Positions 1 to 8,361 of a stretch of DNA of 64,000 nt are shown here, piece after piece. The first letter of the stretch is position 1. Each line of letters starts with the position of its first letter. The notes under the pieces were generated by a model. It had not been told where the DNA came from, searched no databases, and saw only the letters and a program-made list of their open reading frames with translations. Location: assembly GCF_023558375.1 (NCBI RefSeq), contig NZ_CP083761.1:1043001-1107000 (forward strand), given 5' to 3'. Origin of the DNA: Chroococcidiopsis sp. CCMEE 29 (lineage in GTDB: Bacteria; Cyanobacteriota; Cyanobacteriia; Cyanobacteriales; Chroococcidiopsidaceae). A program made the position numbers and the translations under genes.

Positions 1-130
1 GAATTTCCCAGCCATAAATCCCTTTTTGCTGAAACCAAATCCGCCAGAGTTCCTCAGTTGCCCATTGGCGGACTGTTTCGTCAGCGTTTTTCAGGTCTTC
101 GAGTAACTGGTCGATCAAAGATTTATCCAT
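1..130 (-). CDS. TPR-family protein, N-terminal part (runs off window)
   Basis: The minus strand reads ATG at 128-130 and stays open to the window edge (43 codons visible). The peptide begins MDKSLIDQLLEDLKNADE and continues through WATEELWRIWFQQKG. This resembles the N-terminal helix of a cyanobacterial tetratricopeptide-repeat protein family in which TPR units follow; the TPR units themselves lie outside the window, so the family call is from recall of that leader. A purine-rich ribosome site (GAGGGG) lies just upstream of the ATG. It is transcribed in the same direction as, and downstream of, crtISO with a gap of about 40 bases. Confidence 0.6.
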   Translation of the reverse strand, partial: MDKSLIDQLLEDLKNADETVRQWATEELWRIWFQQKGIYGWEI

Positions 131-170
131 CGCCCCTCTCTTGCCTTAGCGTCCTTCGTGGTTCGTCTCT

Positions 171-1718
171 CTACAACCCCAAATCAACCGCCACCCGATG
201 AGCACAAGCAAACCCTGAAAAAGCCACCGCATTTAACCCCTGACCCGGAAACGTACTATCTCCGACACAATACAGCCCTGGAACAGCCGTGCGATTAAAC
301 GGCATCCCCAACAACCCCAATAACTTGCGCCGGGGTATTGGTCCATAAGTACCATCCGCACGCCCCAAGAAACGCCGATGCGTGCGTGGCGTTCCCACCT
401 CCATATAATCCAGTCCAGCATCCAACCCCGGAAAAATTTTCTCCAACCGCCCAATTATTCGCCTAGCGGCAACCTCTTTCTTTTGTTCGTACTCACTCGG
501 AGCAAGACCCTGCCAATCTTCAACCCAACTCGGTGTAAACGTGTGAACGATGTGATACCCAGCTGGTGCCAAATCAGGATCTAACAAAGTGGGAATTGAA
601 ACAAAAATAGTTCCCTCTGCCGTCTCCATCTTGTCCCAGTTTTCCAACAAGATGTGATGACACTCCGTACCGCTAGGCAACACACTTGCCTCTACCCCCA
701 AATGTAAGTTCAAAAAGCTAGGCGATTTCTGGTAGCGCTGCTGCCATTTCTGCTCAGCACTTGGCATCTCTTCAGCCGGGAGCAACTTCTCAAAAGTGTC
801 CCAGCGGGTGGAATTGGAGACAATCCGCTTAGCTTGGTAGACTTTTCCAGAAGCTAGTTGCACACCGACCGCACGACCATTTTCTTTGAGGATTTTCGTC
901 ACTCTAGCTTGATACTGAATTTTCCCTCCAGCCTTTTCTAGCCCCTCCACTAGTTTTTGGGCAATTTGACCTACACCACCTTTAGGGTAGTTAATCCCGC
1001 CATAGTGCCGATCAGAAAACACCATCCCAGCATTGATCATCGGCGTCATATCCGCTGGTACGACCGACCAGCAGTAACACTCCATATCAATAAACTGCAA
1101 CAGCTGGGGATCGCTAATGTAGTGACGTGCAACATCACCAGCATTCTGAGGCAGATACTTTACTAAACCGAGACAAGCTAGTGGATGCTGGAAAAATGCT
1201 CGCGTTAGATAACGAGGTTCTTCCAATGACAGCAATTCCATCCGGTTCAGACAATTGAAGACTTTCCAGCACTGATCGTAAAATTGGCGAATGCCTTGGC
1301 GTTCATGAGGAAAGTAGCTGGTTAGCTCTTGCAAAAACTTCTCATAATCGCGGTGAACTTTTAAGTCTAACCCCTTTGGGAGGTGATAGTGAATTTGTAC
1401 GGGGTCGGGAACCGTTTCTAGGCTTACATTTACGGCATCAAGTGCTCTGGTAAGCAGGTTAGTGGTGCCTTGAGTGCCAAAGCCAAAAATCATCGATGCT
1501 CCGACATCAAATCGGTAGCCTTCCCGCTCGAAGTACCCAGCACTGCCGCCTGGAATTACGTAGCGCTCCAGTACTAGCACCTTAGCACCCTTCGCTGCTA
1601 ACTGAGTTGCTGTTACCAGCCCCCCAATACCAGAGCCGATGACAATAACATCAAAACTAGGGGCTAGGGGTTGGGGGTTAGGGGTTAGGGATTGGAATGA
1701 GCTGGAAGCAGAAGGCAT
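171..1718 (-). CDS. crtISO: Carotenoid isomerase CrtISO (prolycopene isomerase)
   Basis: Flavoprotein of the phytoene-desaturase superfamily that converts tetra-cis prolycopene to all-trans lycopene in cyanobacterial carotenoid synthesis, probably membrane-associated. Seen: an N-terminal dinucleotide-binding motif VIGSGIGG around residue 27, the conserved family stretch [19 protein letters not shown], and a C-terminal FAD motif [14 protein letters not shown]. The reading frame is open further upstream to 1892, but the ATG at 1716-1718 gives 515 residues, the usual family length, and removes 58 residues that look like translated promoter region. The first 20 residues are odd: proline/leucine-rich and encoded by a run of GGGGTTA-type heptads (separate entry). 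CrtD/CrtI relatives are the alternative, but the overall sequence fits CrtISO. Confidence 0.9.
   Translation of the reverse strand: MPSASSSFQSLTPNPQPLAPSFDVIVIGSGIGGLVTATQLAAKGAKVLVLERYVIPGGSAGYFEREGYRFDVGASMIFGFGTQGTTNLLTRALDAVNVSLETVPDPVQIHYHLPKGLDLKVHRDYEKFLQELTSYFPHERQGIRQFYDQCWKVFNCLNRMELLSLEEPRYLTRAFFQHPLACLGLVKYLPQNAGDVARHYISDPQLLQFIDMECYCWSVVPADMTPMINAGMVFSDRHYGGINYPKGGVGQIAQKLVEGLEKAGGKIQYQARVTKILKENGRAVGVQLASGKVYQAKRIVSNSTRWDTFEKLLPAEEMPSAEQKWQQRYQKSPSFLNLHLGVEASVLPSGTECHHILLENWDKMETAEGTIFVSIPTLLDPDLAPAGYHIVHTFTPSWVEDWQGLAPSEYEQKKEVAARRIIGRLEKIFPGLDAGLDYMEVGTPRTHRRFLGRADGTYGPIPRRKLLGLLGMPFNRTAVPGLYCVGDSTFPGQGLNAVAFSGFACAHRVAVDLGL
1660..1690. repeat. Short tandem heptad repeat (STRR-like) inside crtISO 5' coding end
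   Basis: Four consecutive heptads (GGGGCTA, GGGGTTG, GGGGTTA, GGGGTTA) plus GGG on the plus strand. Such 7-bp short tandemly repeated repetitive sequences are well known in filamentous cyanobacterial intergenic DNA. Here the array is translated on the minus strand as [10 protein letters not shown] in front of the flavin-binding domain. Confidence 0.75.
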
Positions 1719-2043
1719 GGAGTTCAGTAATTTCAGAGAATTTCCTGAATTTATAGTGTAGCGCCTCTCGCCTCTTGCCTCTTTCCTACCTAAAAAAATA
1801 GGGATCAGTCTGCCGACCAATCCCGTCTGCCGATCCTTAAAGAGAGGAGAACACTGAAAGCCAATATAAACTTGATTGAGAATATCTGTCAATAGTTATC
1901 GAAAATTATTTTCAACTTTCCAAGTTTTCTAACAATCAGACCTGTTTGGAGCAACAACAATGACCAGAGATTAAAAATGTTCTATTCCCTCGCCCCTCAA
2001 AAGAGTATGATGATTCAGACCAATGACCTCGCTATCATAGGAT
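1719..2043. other. Divergent intergenic region crtISO / upp
   Basis: 325 bases between two divergently transcribed genes, so it must hold both promoters. A minus-strand frame stays open from crtISO to 1892 but shows no conserved protein character. No clear operator, hairpin or RNA gene seen. Confidence 0.5.
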
Positions 2044-2694
2044 ATGACGCTGCAACTGCGTGTCTATGTTCCGCCTCACCCATTGATTAAGCATTGGCTG
2101 GGCGTTGCCCGTGATGCTGCCACGCCTTCAGTTCTGTTCAAGAGCGCGATGACGGAACTAGGACGCTGGTTGACTTATGAGGCAGTTCGAGACTGGTTAC
2201 CTACTGAAGAAATGGTGGTGCAAACCCCCTTGGCTTCCTGCCCTGCAACCATGATTAATCCAGAGGTATCGCTCGCTGTGGTGCCAATTCTTCGGGCAGG
2301 TTTAGCACTGCTAGAGGGAGCGCAAACTGTGCTGCCTCTAGCATCGATTTACCATCTTGGTCTAGTCCGGAATGAAAACACACTAACAGCCAGTTGTTAC
2401 CTTAACAAGTTGCCAGAGCAGTTTAACCCTCAAACAAGAGTTTTAATTACGGAGCCAATGCTGGCAACAGGAGGGTCAATTATGATGGCAATGACAGAAT
2501 TAGTTCAACGTGGAGTCGATCCAGGTTTGACTCGGATTATTTCAGTGGTAGCGTCTCCCCCAGCTTTGCAAAAACTGAGTGCGGCATATCCTGGTTTAGC
2601 GATTTACACTGCAACCATTGACGAAACAGTAAACAGTGACGGGTTTATTGTGCCGGGATTAGGGGATGCAGGCGATCGCGCGTTTGGCACTTAA
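2044..2694 (+). CDS. upp: Uracil phosphoribosyltransferase
   Basis: Pyrimidine salvage enzyme making UMP from uracil and PRPP in the cytoplasm; 216 residues, normal for the family. Seen: the substrate-loop region VPILRAGLALLEGA around residue 80, the PRPP-binding motif ITEPMLATGGSI around residue 136, and the C-terminal uracil-binding signature FIVPGLGDAGDRAFGT. In the PRPP motif the first acidic residue is Glu where the well-known enzymes carry Asp, a conservative change. Start ATG at 2044 sits directly after the divergent promoter region; a GTG-free upstream stretch offers no better start. It stands alone, with a small membrane-protein gene 73 bases downstream. Confidence 0.92.
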   Translation: MTLQLRVYVPPHPLIKHWLGVARDAATPSVLFKSAMTELGRWLTYEAVRDWLPTEEMVVQTPLASCPATMINPEVSLAVVPILRAGLALLEGAQTVLPLASIYHLGLVRNENTLTASCYLNKLPEQFNPQTRVLITEPMLATGGSIMMAMTELVQRGVDPGLTRIISVVASPPALQKLSAAYPGLAIYTATIDETVNSDGFIVPGLGDAGDRAFGT

Positions 2695-2767
2695 GCTAAT
2701 ATGCAGTTGGGAACTCCTGCAAATTTAAGTTGAAAAATAGGGTAGCTTTCCTCAAGACGGTAATAAC

Positions 2768-3115
2768 ATGAATCAGCGTGATGGGTTTACAGGCGGATTT
2801 ATCGCTGGGACACTTGTAGGTGGTGTAGTAGGTGGCATTATTGGCGCGCTGCTTACTCAACGCACGAATGAATTGGCAGTGGACGCTGAACCACGATCAA
2901 ATGCCAGCTTGTCGAATGCTAGTGAAAGCAAGAAGCGGCGGCGTCAGTTCAAAGCAGCTTCCCCTGAACAAAGCATTGAAATGGCGCGTCGTAGCCTGGA
3001 AGATAAAATTGCTCAACTGAATGAGACGATTGACGAAGTACGCATGACTTTAGGGGAAGTGAATGGCACTCAGCCTGAGGGCAAGACCGAGCGCTCACTC
3101 ACTCAAGAATCTTAA
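2768..3115 (+). CDS. Small glycine-zipper membrane protein (YtxH-like)
   Basis: 115 residues. Residues 8-28 form one glycine-rich hydrophobic segment (GGFIAGTLVGGVVGGIIGAL), typical of YtxH/glycine-zipper single-pass proteins. The rest is hydrophilic and helical: a basic patch KKRRRQF around residue 58, then an amphipathic stretch likely to form a coiled coil (IEMARRSLEDKIAQLNETIDEV). The function is unknown; a membrane-tethered cytoplasmic helix is what the sequence shows. It lies between upp and a YggT gene on the same strand, with 140 bases to the latter. Confidence 0.7.
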   Translation: MNQRDGFTGGFIAGTLVGGVVGGIIGALLTQRTNELAVDAEPRSNASLSNASESKKRRRQFKAASPEQSIEMARRSLEDKIAQLNETIDEVRMTLGEVNGTQPEGKTERSLTQES

Positions 3116-3254
3116 GCGATTGGTGATGCTTCCCTGATTTGTGGTGTCTGTCGCCACTCCATCTTCCAATGTGGAGATTCCGAAAAGAGCTGAGATCAGC
3201 TAAATTAAAATGGATTCTCAACGGTAGTGAAATTTAACAGAAAAAGGTTCAGCC

Positions 3255-3527
3255 ATGAATTCAATTGCTTTACTCACCACTACGCTGGTTACTTTTATAA
3301 CCATTTATACGTACTTGCTAATTTTTCGGGTGCTCTTAACCTGGTTTCCTAACATCGACTGGTATAGCCAACCATTTGCTGCTTTGAGCCAGTTGACCGA
3401 TCCCTACCTGAACGTATTCCGCTCATTCATTCCGCCGCTGGGGGGGATGGACATTTCCCCAATCTTGGCTATCATTTTGCTTCAGTTGGCAAGTGGTCTG
3501 ATTAGTGGATTACCCGCGTTTGTTTAA
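3255..3527 (+). CDS. YggT family integral membrane protein
   Basis: 90 residues with two hydrophobic segments (residues 5-27 and 66-88) separated by the family-typical stretch FRVLLTWFPNIDWYSQPFAALSQLTDPYLNVFRSFIP, in which the W, DPYLN and FR residues are the YggT signature. In cyanobacteria and chloroplasts YggT relatives act in thylakoid membrane biogenesis, cytochrome b6 haem attachment (CCB3) or cell division; which applies here cannot be told. The start ATG at 3255 follows a purine-rich AGAAAAAGG. It converges on the secreted-protein gene at 3617-4051. Confidence 0.85.
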   Translation: MNSIALLTTTLVTFITIYTYLLIFRVLLTWFPNIDWYSQPFAALSQLTDPYLNVFRSFIPPLGGMDISPILAIILLQLASGLISGLPAFV

Positions 3528-3580
3528 CCACGGTGAAACTACCTGCTTGAGTACCTTCACGTACTCCAAAGCCATGTATC

Positions 3581-3596
3581 CTGCTTTTTAAAGCAG
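3581..3596. terminator. Possible bidirectional hairpin between convergent genes
   Basis: CTGCTTT and AAAGCAG form a 7-bp stem with a 2-base loop between two convergent genes. There is no proper T-run on either side, so it is a weak terminator candidate placed by context. Confidence 0.3.
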
Positions 3597-3616
3597 TAAA
3601 AAGCTTGCGTCAGCCA

Positions 3617-4051
3617 TTAGCGTCTGACTTGAGCGCTAAAACCAGATGCCTTGAATTGCTTTAGCTTCAAAGGTAAAGGTTGATTAGCTGGGACAGAAAT
3701 TCTTAACTCAAAATTACTATTTCCAGGTGGTATTTCTGCAATCGAGCCGAGACGGGTGCGGTTTTGCATAACTGGCTCATTGTTGGCATCGTAAATGCGG
3801 CCAAAAATATCAGCATCGTAGACGGGTTTGCCAGAAGTATTTTCAGTTTTGCCATTCACAATAAAGCAGTTTGCCGCCATTGTAGTACCACCACTTGTAA
3901 CGGCTCCTTTAGCAAGCTCCTCTGGACACTCGTGATAAGACAGGCCGGATAGTTTAATCTGGGTCAGCGCTAAAGCGGGGGGAGTAGTTACCCAAATAAT
4001 TGCACCTATAAAACAAGCTATAAAAAAGACAGCCAAGGATCGAAACCGCAT
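3617..4051 (-). CDS. Secreted conserved hypothetical protein
   Basis: 144 residues from the ATG at 4049-4051. Residues 1-28 are a signal peptide (MRFRSLAVFFIACFIGAI..., with PPALALTQ at the cleavage region). The mature part contains two cysteines (YHECPEE and AANCFIVNG) and the stretch SGKPVYDADIFGRIYDANNEPV followed by IPPGNSNFELRISVP. This pattern, an extracellular beta-sandwich comparing native and modified values, recalls FxLYD-type domains, but I do not recognise a named family. The frame is open to 4213, yet the added residues would precede the signal peptide, so the internal ATG is preferred. It is divergent from the next gene. Confidence 0.65.
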   Translation of the reverse strand: MRFRSLAVFFIACFIGAIIWVTTPPALALTQIKLSGLSYHECPEELAKGAVTSGGTTMAANCFIVNGKTENTSGKPVYDADIFGRIYDANNEPVMQNRTRLGSIAEIPPGNSNFELRISVPANQPLPLKLKQFKASGFSAQVRR

Positions 4052-4180
4052 AACCCGCACAATGAAAAACAGTAAGAGCACCCCTAGCTTACCTTGAATC
4101 CCAGTGCACAGCCTGGGGGAATTATGATTAAAAATTTTGTCATAATTTAAGAAACATAAAGCCTTGAAGCGGGAATCGCT

Positions 4181-4813
4181 ATGACCCCAGCTGAGATCGA
4201 AGCAGCCTTGCAAACGGCGTTCAACCGCTGTGATGTAGACAACTGCCCTCTCACTGAGCAGCAGAAACAGATACTGCTAAAAGTGGTCGAGGAACTAATG
4301 CTAAATCAACTGGAATTGCTAGACAGCAGCAATCTAGAACTAAATTCAGCCAATCCTCTAGGCGAACTTACGCCTGAACAACGCCAGAGATTTTTGCAAT
4401 TTGTTAAGGAACAGGAGCAACAAAATCGTCCCTGGAAAATTAAATTACTAAATGATTGGCTCAAGGAGCACGACTCCGGGTCAGTGCAATTCATCCGCGA
4501 TCAGTATGGTCCTCAATGGCTTAACCAAATCAAGCCGATTCATATCGCTGAGTACGCCGAAGAGGGAGAGGAAGCTCTAAAACTCAAAGTGGGCGATCGC
4601 ATTGAAGTATCAAATGCTCTATGGGAGTGGGTGCAAGAAAACGGTCCTTGTAGTCGTGAATGGGTGTCTTGCACGGTGATTCAAGTTGAAGAAATATGGG
4701 ATAGTCAAGGTGTTTCCACTTATTGCATTATCCGCTTCAATAACGGTGCTGAATACGAGATTCAAGGAATGTACCAGTGGAATCGCTATAACTGGCGCTG
4801 GCCATCCAAATGA
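4181..4813 (+). CDS. Conserved cyanobacterial hypothetical protein
   Basis: 210 residues, soluble, acidic. Residues 1-60 are helical with a CDVDNCPLTEQQKQILL segment. Residues 60-100 contain LTPEQRQRFLQFVKEQE, and the C-terminal half (from about 130) looks like a small beta-barrel domain: LKVGDRIEVSNALWEWV ... SCTVIQVEEIWD ... YCIIRFNNGAEYEI ... MYQWNRYNWRW. The barrel resembles SH3/Tudor-like folds by its pattern, but no family name can be given. It is followed after 21 bases by the hydrolase gene and may be co-transcribed with it. Confidence 0.65.
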   Translation: MTPAEIEAALQTAFNRCDVDNCPLTEQQKQILLKVVEELMLNQLELLDSSNLELNSANPLGELTPEQRQRFLQFVKEQEQQNRPWKIKLLNDWLKEHDSGSVQFIRDQYGPQWLNQIKPIHIAEYAEEGEEALKLKVGDRIEVSNALWEWVQENGPCSREWVSCTVIQVEEIWDSQGVSTYCIIRFNNGAEYEIQGMYQWNRYNWRWPSK

Positions 4814-4834
4814 ACAGTTAAGGATAATTGTTGA

Positions 4835-5857
4835 ATGTCTAACTATGACGCAATCATAGCAGCGATAGAACAGCAAACCAAAGCCTACGAAGAGGCTCTG
4901 CCGCTGCGTTCCGCAGCTTGTCGCTCTCGGTTTTTTTTCCAGCCTCACCCAACTGAAAAAGTGTGCCTGTTCTTGCATGGGTTTACTGCAGGACCCTATC
5001 AGTTTGTGCCAATGGGAGAAGCTTTTTTCAGTGCTGGATACAATGTTCTCATTCCGTTAATGCCAGGTCACGGTCAAGCAGGTGATTGGAATGGTGATAA
5101 TCCACCTCCTCTGCCAACAGACCCTCAAATCTATCAACAGTTTGTTTTACAGTGGTTGCAACAAGCTCAAGTTCTGGGGAAGCAGGTGGTAGTCGGAGGC
5201 TTATCTACTGGTGCTACCTTGGCAGCCTGGTTAGCTCTAGAACGTCCTCAGGAAGTTTACCGAGCCCTAATATTTGCCCCCTACCTGAGCAGTAGCATCA
5301 AACTGGTAGATTTATTTGTGGAAATTTTTCCTTTTTACTTTGAGTGGCTAAATAAAGACGCTCCAGGCAATTTTGGCTATGATGGCTTCCGCATCCCTTC
5401 CCTGCGCCTCTTCTTAGATATGGGACAGGAGATTGTTGACCGAGCTCCAAACAGTTTGTCTGCACCGATGTTTATTTTTTCCAGTGAAAGCGATCGCGTC
5501 ACTAGCAATCGCGATCATCACGCTTTGTTTGAAGCCGTACTTAAACATCAGCCTAAATCCTGGTATCTCTGTTTAGACAAAGCCTTAGATATCCATCACA
5601 GAATGATGACCAAGCTGGAAGGAAATGACTATCAAAACTTAGTCATCACCTTGGCTAAAGCTTATGTTGAAAGCGGTTTAACCTGGGCTGAGCTATTAGA
5701 AATTGGTTATCAGATGCTGTTACAAGGGAAAACCTTTGAAGCTGTTGTGGCTGAGCTGAATTTGCATCAGCAGGTTTCCCCAGATATGTCCCTGATCATG
5801 GTGATGCTAGACAAGCAAATCGTTATTGATGCTCACAAGCACGGTGAGAGAGGATAA
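4835..5857 (+). CDS. Alpha/beta-hydrolase (carboxylesterase-like)
   Basis: 340-residue serine hydrolase. Seen: oxyanion-hole segment LFLHGFTAGP around residue 46, the nucleophile elbow GGLSTGAT with Ser near residue 124, an acid candidate in SSESDRVTS, and a His candidate in LDIHHRMM. That completes a plausible Ser-Asp-His triad. The strand following the oxyanion hole, VLIPLMPGHGQAGDW, is typical of carboxylesterase/thermostable esterase relatives. The C-terminal 80 residues (from about 270) form an extra helical tail not needed for the fold. The substrate is unknown. Cytoplasmic: no signal peptide. ATG at 4835 follows a TTAAGGA-type ribosome site. Confidence 0.75.
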   Translation: MSNYDAIIAAIEQQTKAYEEALPLRSAACRSRFFFQPHPTEKVCLFLHGFTAGPYQFVPMGEAFFSAGYNVLIPLMPGHGQAGDWNGDNPPPLPTDPQIYQQFVLQWLQQAQVLGKQVVVGGLSTGATLAAWLALERPQEVYRALIFAPYLSSSIKLVDLFVEIFPFYFEWLNKDAPGNFGYDGFRIPSLRLFLDMGQEIVDRAPNSLSAPMFIFSSESDRVTSNRDHHALFEAVLKHQPKSWYLCLDKALDIHHRMMTKLEGNDYQNLVITLAKAYVESGLTWAELLEIGYQMLLQGKTFEAVVAELNLHQQVSPDMSLIMVMLDKQIVIDAHKHGERG

Positions 5858-6013
5858 ACAGGTTGTCAATGAGGTGTTGGCGATTGATTACTGTACCCTT
5901 GCAAATCGAATCTGCATTTCACCCACCACGATAAAGCTGCCAGATAGTTGTTCAATATACGTTTCCTAAATTGTATAGTTTACGACTTAGTATGCTTTAA
6001 AGTTAAGTATGTG

Positions 6014-6996
6014 TTGGGCTGCTCAGATTGCATAGTTGAGCGGAGGTGTAAATGTCAACGTCTCAATACGTCTTTACTGATTCTCAGCATTCCAAAGAGC
6101 TTGAACGACTTCAGGCGATCGAAAAAGTATTCGATCCAGCAAGTCGTAGACGAATTCAAGCAACAGGAATCACAACAAATTGGCAATGCCTTGAAGTTGG
6201 AGCAGGAGCAGGATCAATCACGCAATGGATGACAGCAGTTGTAGGAGAAAGCGGCAAAGTCGTTGCTGTTGATCTAGACACTCGTTTTGTCGCAAACATT
6301 AAATCGTCTAACGTCGAAGTTTTGGAAGCCGACATCCGGCATGTTCCTCTTGAGAATCACTCTTTCGACTTCATTCATGCGCGTTATGTTCTCATTCACA
6401 TCTCAGACTTTCAAGTTGCTCTGTCGAGAATGTTAGATTTGCTTAAACCTGGTGGGTGGATCGTGATTGAAGAGCCTGACTTTTCGGCTGCGAGAGCGAT
6501 TGTTGGAGAAGCAGCAGCTTGTCAGTCTGTGAATCGAGTGAATCGAGCTATTTTGCAGATGTTTGCTAACAGAGGTATGGATTACGCGCTTGGGGTCAAG
6601 TTGCCTGCAATTCTTCAACAGCTTAGCTTACAGCATCTATCTGTGGAGAACGATGCTCCTCTATCTAATGGTGGTTCAGGGGTAGCAACAGTAATGAAGA
6701 TGTCTACTGTGCAACTGGCAGAGAAATATATTGCAACGGGTGAAGTAACCCACGAAGACATTAAGAAGTATTGTCTGTTTGCAGATGATCGAAATGCATG
6801 GGCTATCTACTACGCTACGGTAGGAGTTACAGCTCAAAAAACAGCAGTCTAAAGGTATTCAGAGGCAGCAATTGTTGAGGAAGTTTTGTCACGGGCGCTA
6901 GCATGGGAGACAGCCACCTAACACGACAGTGGAGCCGAACGGCGAGAGGTTATCGATTAGAAGTTGGGTGTTCTCTGCGTCGGCTCAACTATGCCG
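6014..6996 (+). mobile_element. Putative solitary integron gene cassette
   Basis: A methyltransferase ORF is bounded upstream by GTTGGGC (6013-6019), which fits the integron core GTTRRRY, and downstream by an attC-like site (6916-7002) ending in GTTATGC. Cutting after G in both cores would excise 983 bp holding one gene whose start lies 39 bases from the upstream core, the standard cassette layout. No integrase gene or attI is in the window, so this would be a lone cassette, either inserted at a secondary site or left from a lost array. Inference from layout. Confidence 0.5.
6052..6852 (+). CDS. Class I SAM-dependent methyltransferase
   Basis: 266 residues. Motif I LEVGAGAGSITQWM (about residue 48) binds S-adenosylmethionine. 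VVAVDLDTRFV provides the acidic residue of motif II, VEVLEADIRHVPLENHSFDFIHARYVL covers motifs III-IV, and LLKPGGWIVIEEPDF is the post-core loop. The pattern is that of UbiE/methyltransf_11-25 small-molecule methyltransferases; the substrate is unknown. The start ATG at 6052 has a good ribosome site (GCGGAGGTGTAA). The gene is the only one in the putative integron cassette described here, unrelated to its neighbours on both sides. Methyltransferases are common cargo of such cassettes. Confidence 0.85.
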   Translation: MSTSQYVFTDSQHSKELERLQAIEKVFDPASRRRIQATGITTNWQCLEVGAGAGSITQWMTAVVGESGKVVAVDLDTRFVANIKSSNVEVLEADIRHVPLENHSFDFIHARYVLIHISDFQVALSRMLDLLKPGGWIVIEEPDFSAARAIVGEAAACQSVNRVNRAILQMFANRGMDYALGVKLPAILQQLSLQHLSVENDAPLSNGGSGVATVMKMSTVQLAEKYIATGEVTHEDIKKYCLFADDRNAWAIYYATVGVTAQKTAV

Positions 6997-7002
6997 TTAT
7001 GC
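6916..7002 (+). repeat. attC-like recombination site
   Basis: 87 bases with the four-box architecture of attC. R'' ACCTAAC (6916-6922) fits RYYYAAC. L'' GAGCCGA (6932-6938) is the exact reverse complement of L' TCGGCTC (6980-6986), and the stem continues CG/CG past one unpaired A, like the extrahelical bases of attC. R' GTTATGC (6996-7002) fits GTTRRRY with one mismatch. The spacer pairs AGT with ACT next to a mismatched position. It begins 63 bases after the methyltransferase stop codon. Confidence 0.6.
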
Positions 7003-7330
7003 CGCCTCAAGTCATCTATTTCTGATTTAGCATACCCACACTTAGTTAGAGCATGACCCAACAAGATCAGATTGTAAGTTCTTATAATTGAAGAGAATCC
7101 TAGATAAGTAGGTTTAATGTCGTTGCGCTAGTCTGGGGCAGTTAATCGTTTCGTCTTGGTTGAATTTACATTCTGCACTCAGAGGGAGTCTTGAAGTAAT
7201 TTTCAGGTTGACAGACTTCTAAAACAATGACCATCTAGCCATTGTTGCAGGAATTATTACCGAGTTCAGCGTTGCGGCAAACAACGATCTTGTAGGAACG
7301 CAAAGCGCGTGAATACAAGGGAGGAAGGGA

Positions 7331-7972
7331 ATGATGGCACAGAAAAAATTTCACAATCCAATGGCTGTTCTAAGGAGAACGGCAGCAGTTCTGTGTTGCA
7401 CAACATTGATGTTACCAGTAAGCGCTAGTGCAGCACAGTTATTAGTGGAAAACCGAGGCAGTTATACAGTTGGTGCAGTTGAATTTAAGCGCATTGAGTA
7501 TGTGGGAGGATGCCCCGGCATTGCTATAGAACCGAATACAGCCAAAGCTAGATTTACCTCCGACTCAGCTTTACCTGCGCCTGGGAGAAGGGTACGCATC
7601 AGGAACATCACAAAGGGTATGGACAATCAGCCCTATCCCTACACAGATCGTCAGTACGAACAGGGTCGATACTCTGAAGGCTTCGACCTGGATCTGGAAT
7701 ATCGCCATCGTAACCAGACCTTTTCAGTATTGGAGGGTAAAAATCAGTTTGAGTACGAGATCTACGAAGATGATAAGGTAGTTGAAAAAGGTTCGTTCAC
7801 AGCTGTAGTAGCCGTCAGTGATGCTGGAACTTTTCCCCGCGAGCGACTCTGTACTCGGAGATGGGAATCCCTCGGGTATTACGACTGGGAACCATTTGGA
7901 TATTACTACCCTAGCAGAAGATACTTTCCTTTCAGAAGATACTTCCCCACTAGTATCTGTCGGTGTCCTTAG
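7331..7972 (+). CDS. Secreted hypothetical protein with aromatic-rich tail
   Basis: 213 residues. Residues 1-34 are a signal peptide (basic N-terminus, VLCCTTLMLPVSASAAQ). The mature part has a single lone cysteine early (GGCPGIAIEP) and others near the C-terminus. The C-terminal 40 residues are unusual: GYYDWEPFGYYYPSRRYFPF, then a repeated RRYFPxRRYFP motif, ending in CRCP. I do not recognise a family. The ATG at 7331 has a strong GGAGGAAGGG ribosome site. It precedes the TonB receptor by about 390 bases on the same strand; a role in iron uptake is possible only by position. Confidence 0.65.
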   Translation: MMAQKKFHNPMAVLRRTAAVLCCTTLMLPVSASAAQLLVENRGSYTVGAVEFKRIEYVGGCPGIAIEPNTAKARFTSDSALPAPGRRVRIRNITKGMDNQPYPYTDRQYEQGRYSEGFDLDLEYRHRNQTFSVLEGKNQFEYEIYEDDKVVEKGSFTAVVAVSDAGTFPRERLCTRRWESLGYYDWEPFGYYYPSRRYFPFRRYFPTSICRCP

Positions 7973-8361
7973 TTTGATATAGCGTGACGCAAGCGTTTTC
8001 CCAGCATCGGCAAAAAATCGCTGGAGATCCTCTCCTTGCTGCATCGGGGAAACTAGAATTGGCTGTGTTGGCAAGTCTATAGTATAATTTCGCATCTATA
8101 CTTCTAAATGTTTGATTTATATAGTCAAATAGTTGCAGCGATCGCCGCTTCAATACCCTAAAATTATCGCTTTATATTCAGCTTAATTGCCTATTTACCC
8201 AATTGATGGTAAAAAGTTATATTTGGTGCTTACTGAGAAAGAATGTTATTTAAATTAAAAATCTTAGCAAATTTCTCATTGCTCCTAAACTTAGCCTTTC
8301 CAAGGCTTGCGGCTGCTGAAGACCGCAATTAGATGCAATCGGCTTGTGTGTGAGGAGACAG
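7973..8361. other. Intergenic region upstream of TonB receptor gene
   Basis: About 390 bases, AT-rich in its second half (8210-8290). It should hold the promoter of the siderophore cluster. The stretch TGAGAAAGAATGTTATTT near 8231 and AAATTTCTCATT near 8270 are loosely Fur-box-like, but neither matches well enough to call. Confidence 0.35.

Noticed and set aside
6853-7330. Full integron
   Set aside because: No intI gene, attI or second attC is visible in the window; only a single cassette-like unit.
8231-8285. Fur-box-like AT-rich stretches upstream of the TonB receptor
   Set aside because: Neither stretch shows the inverted GATAATGATTATC-type symmetry well enough; iron control is likely but the site cannot be named.
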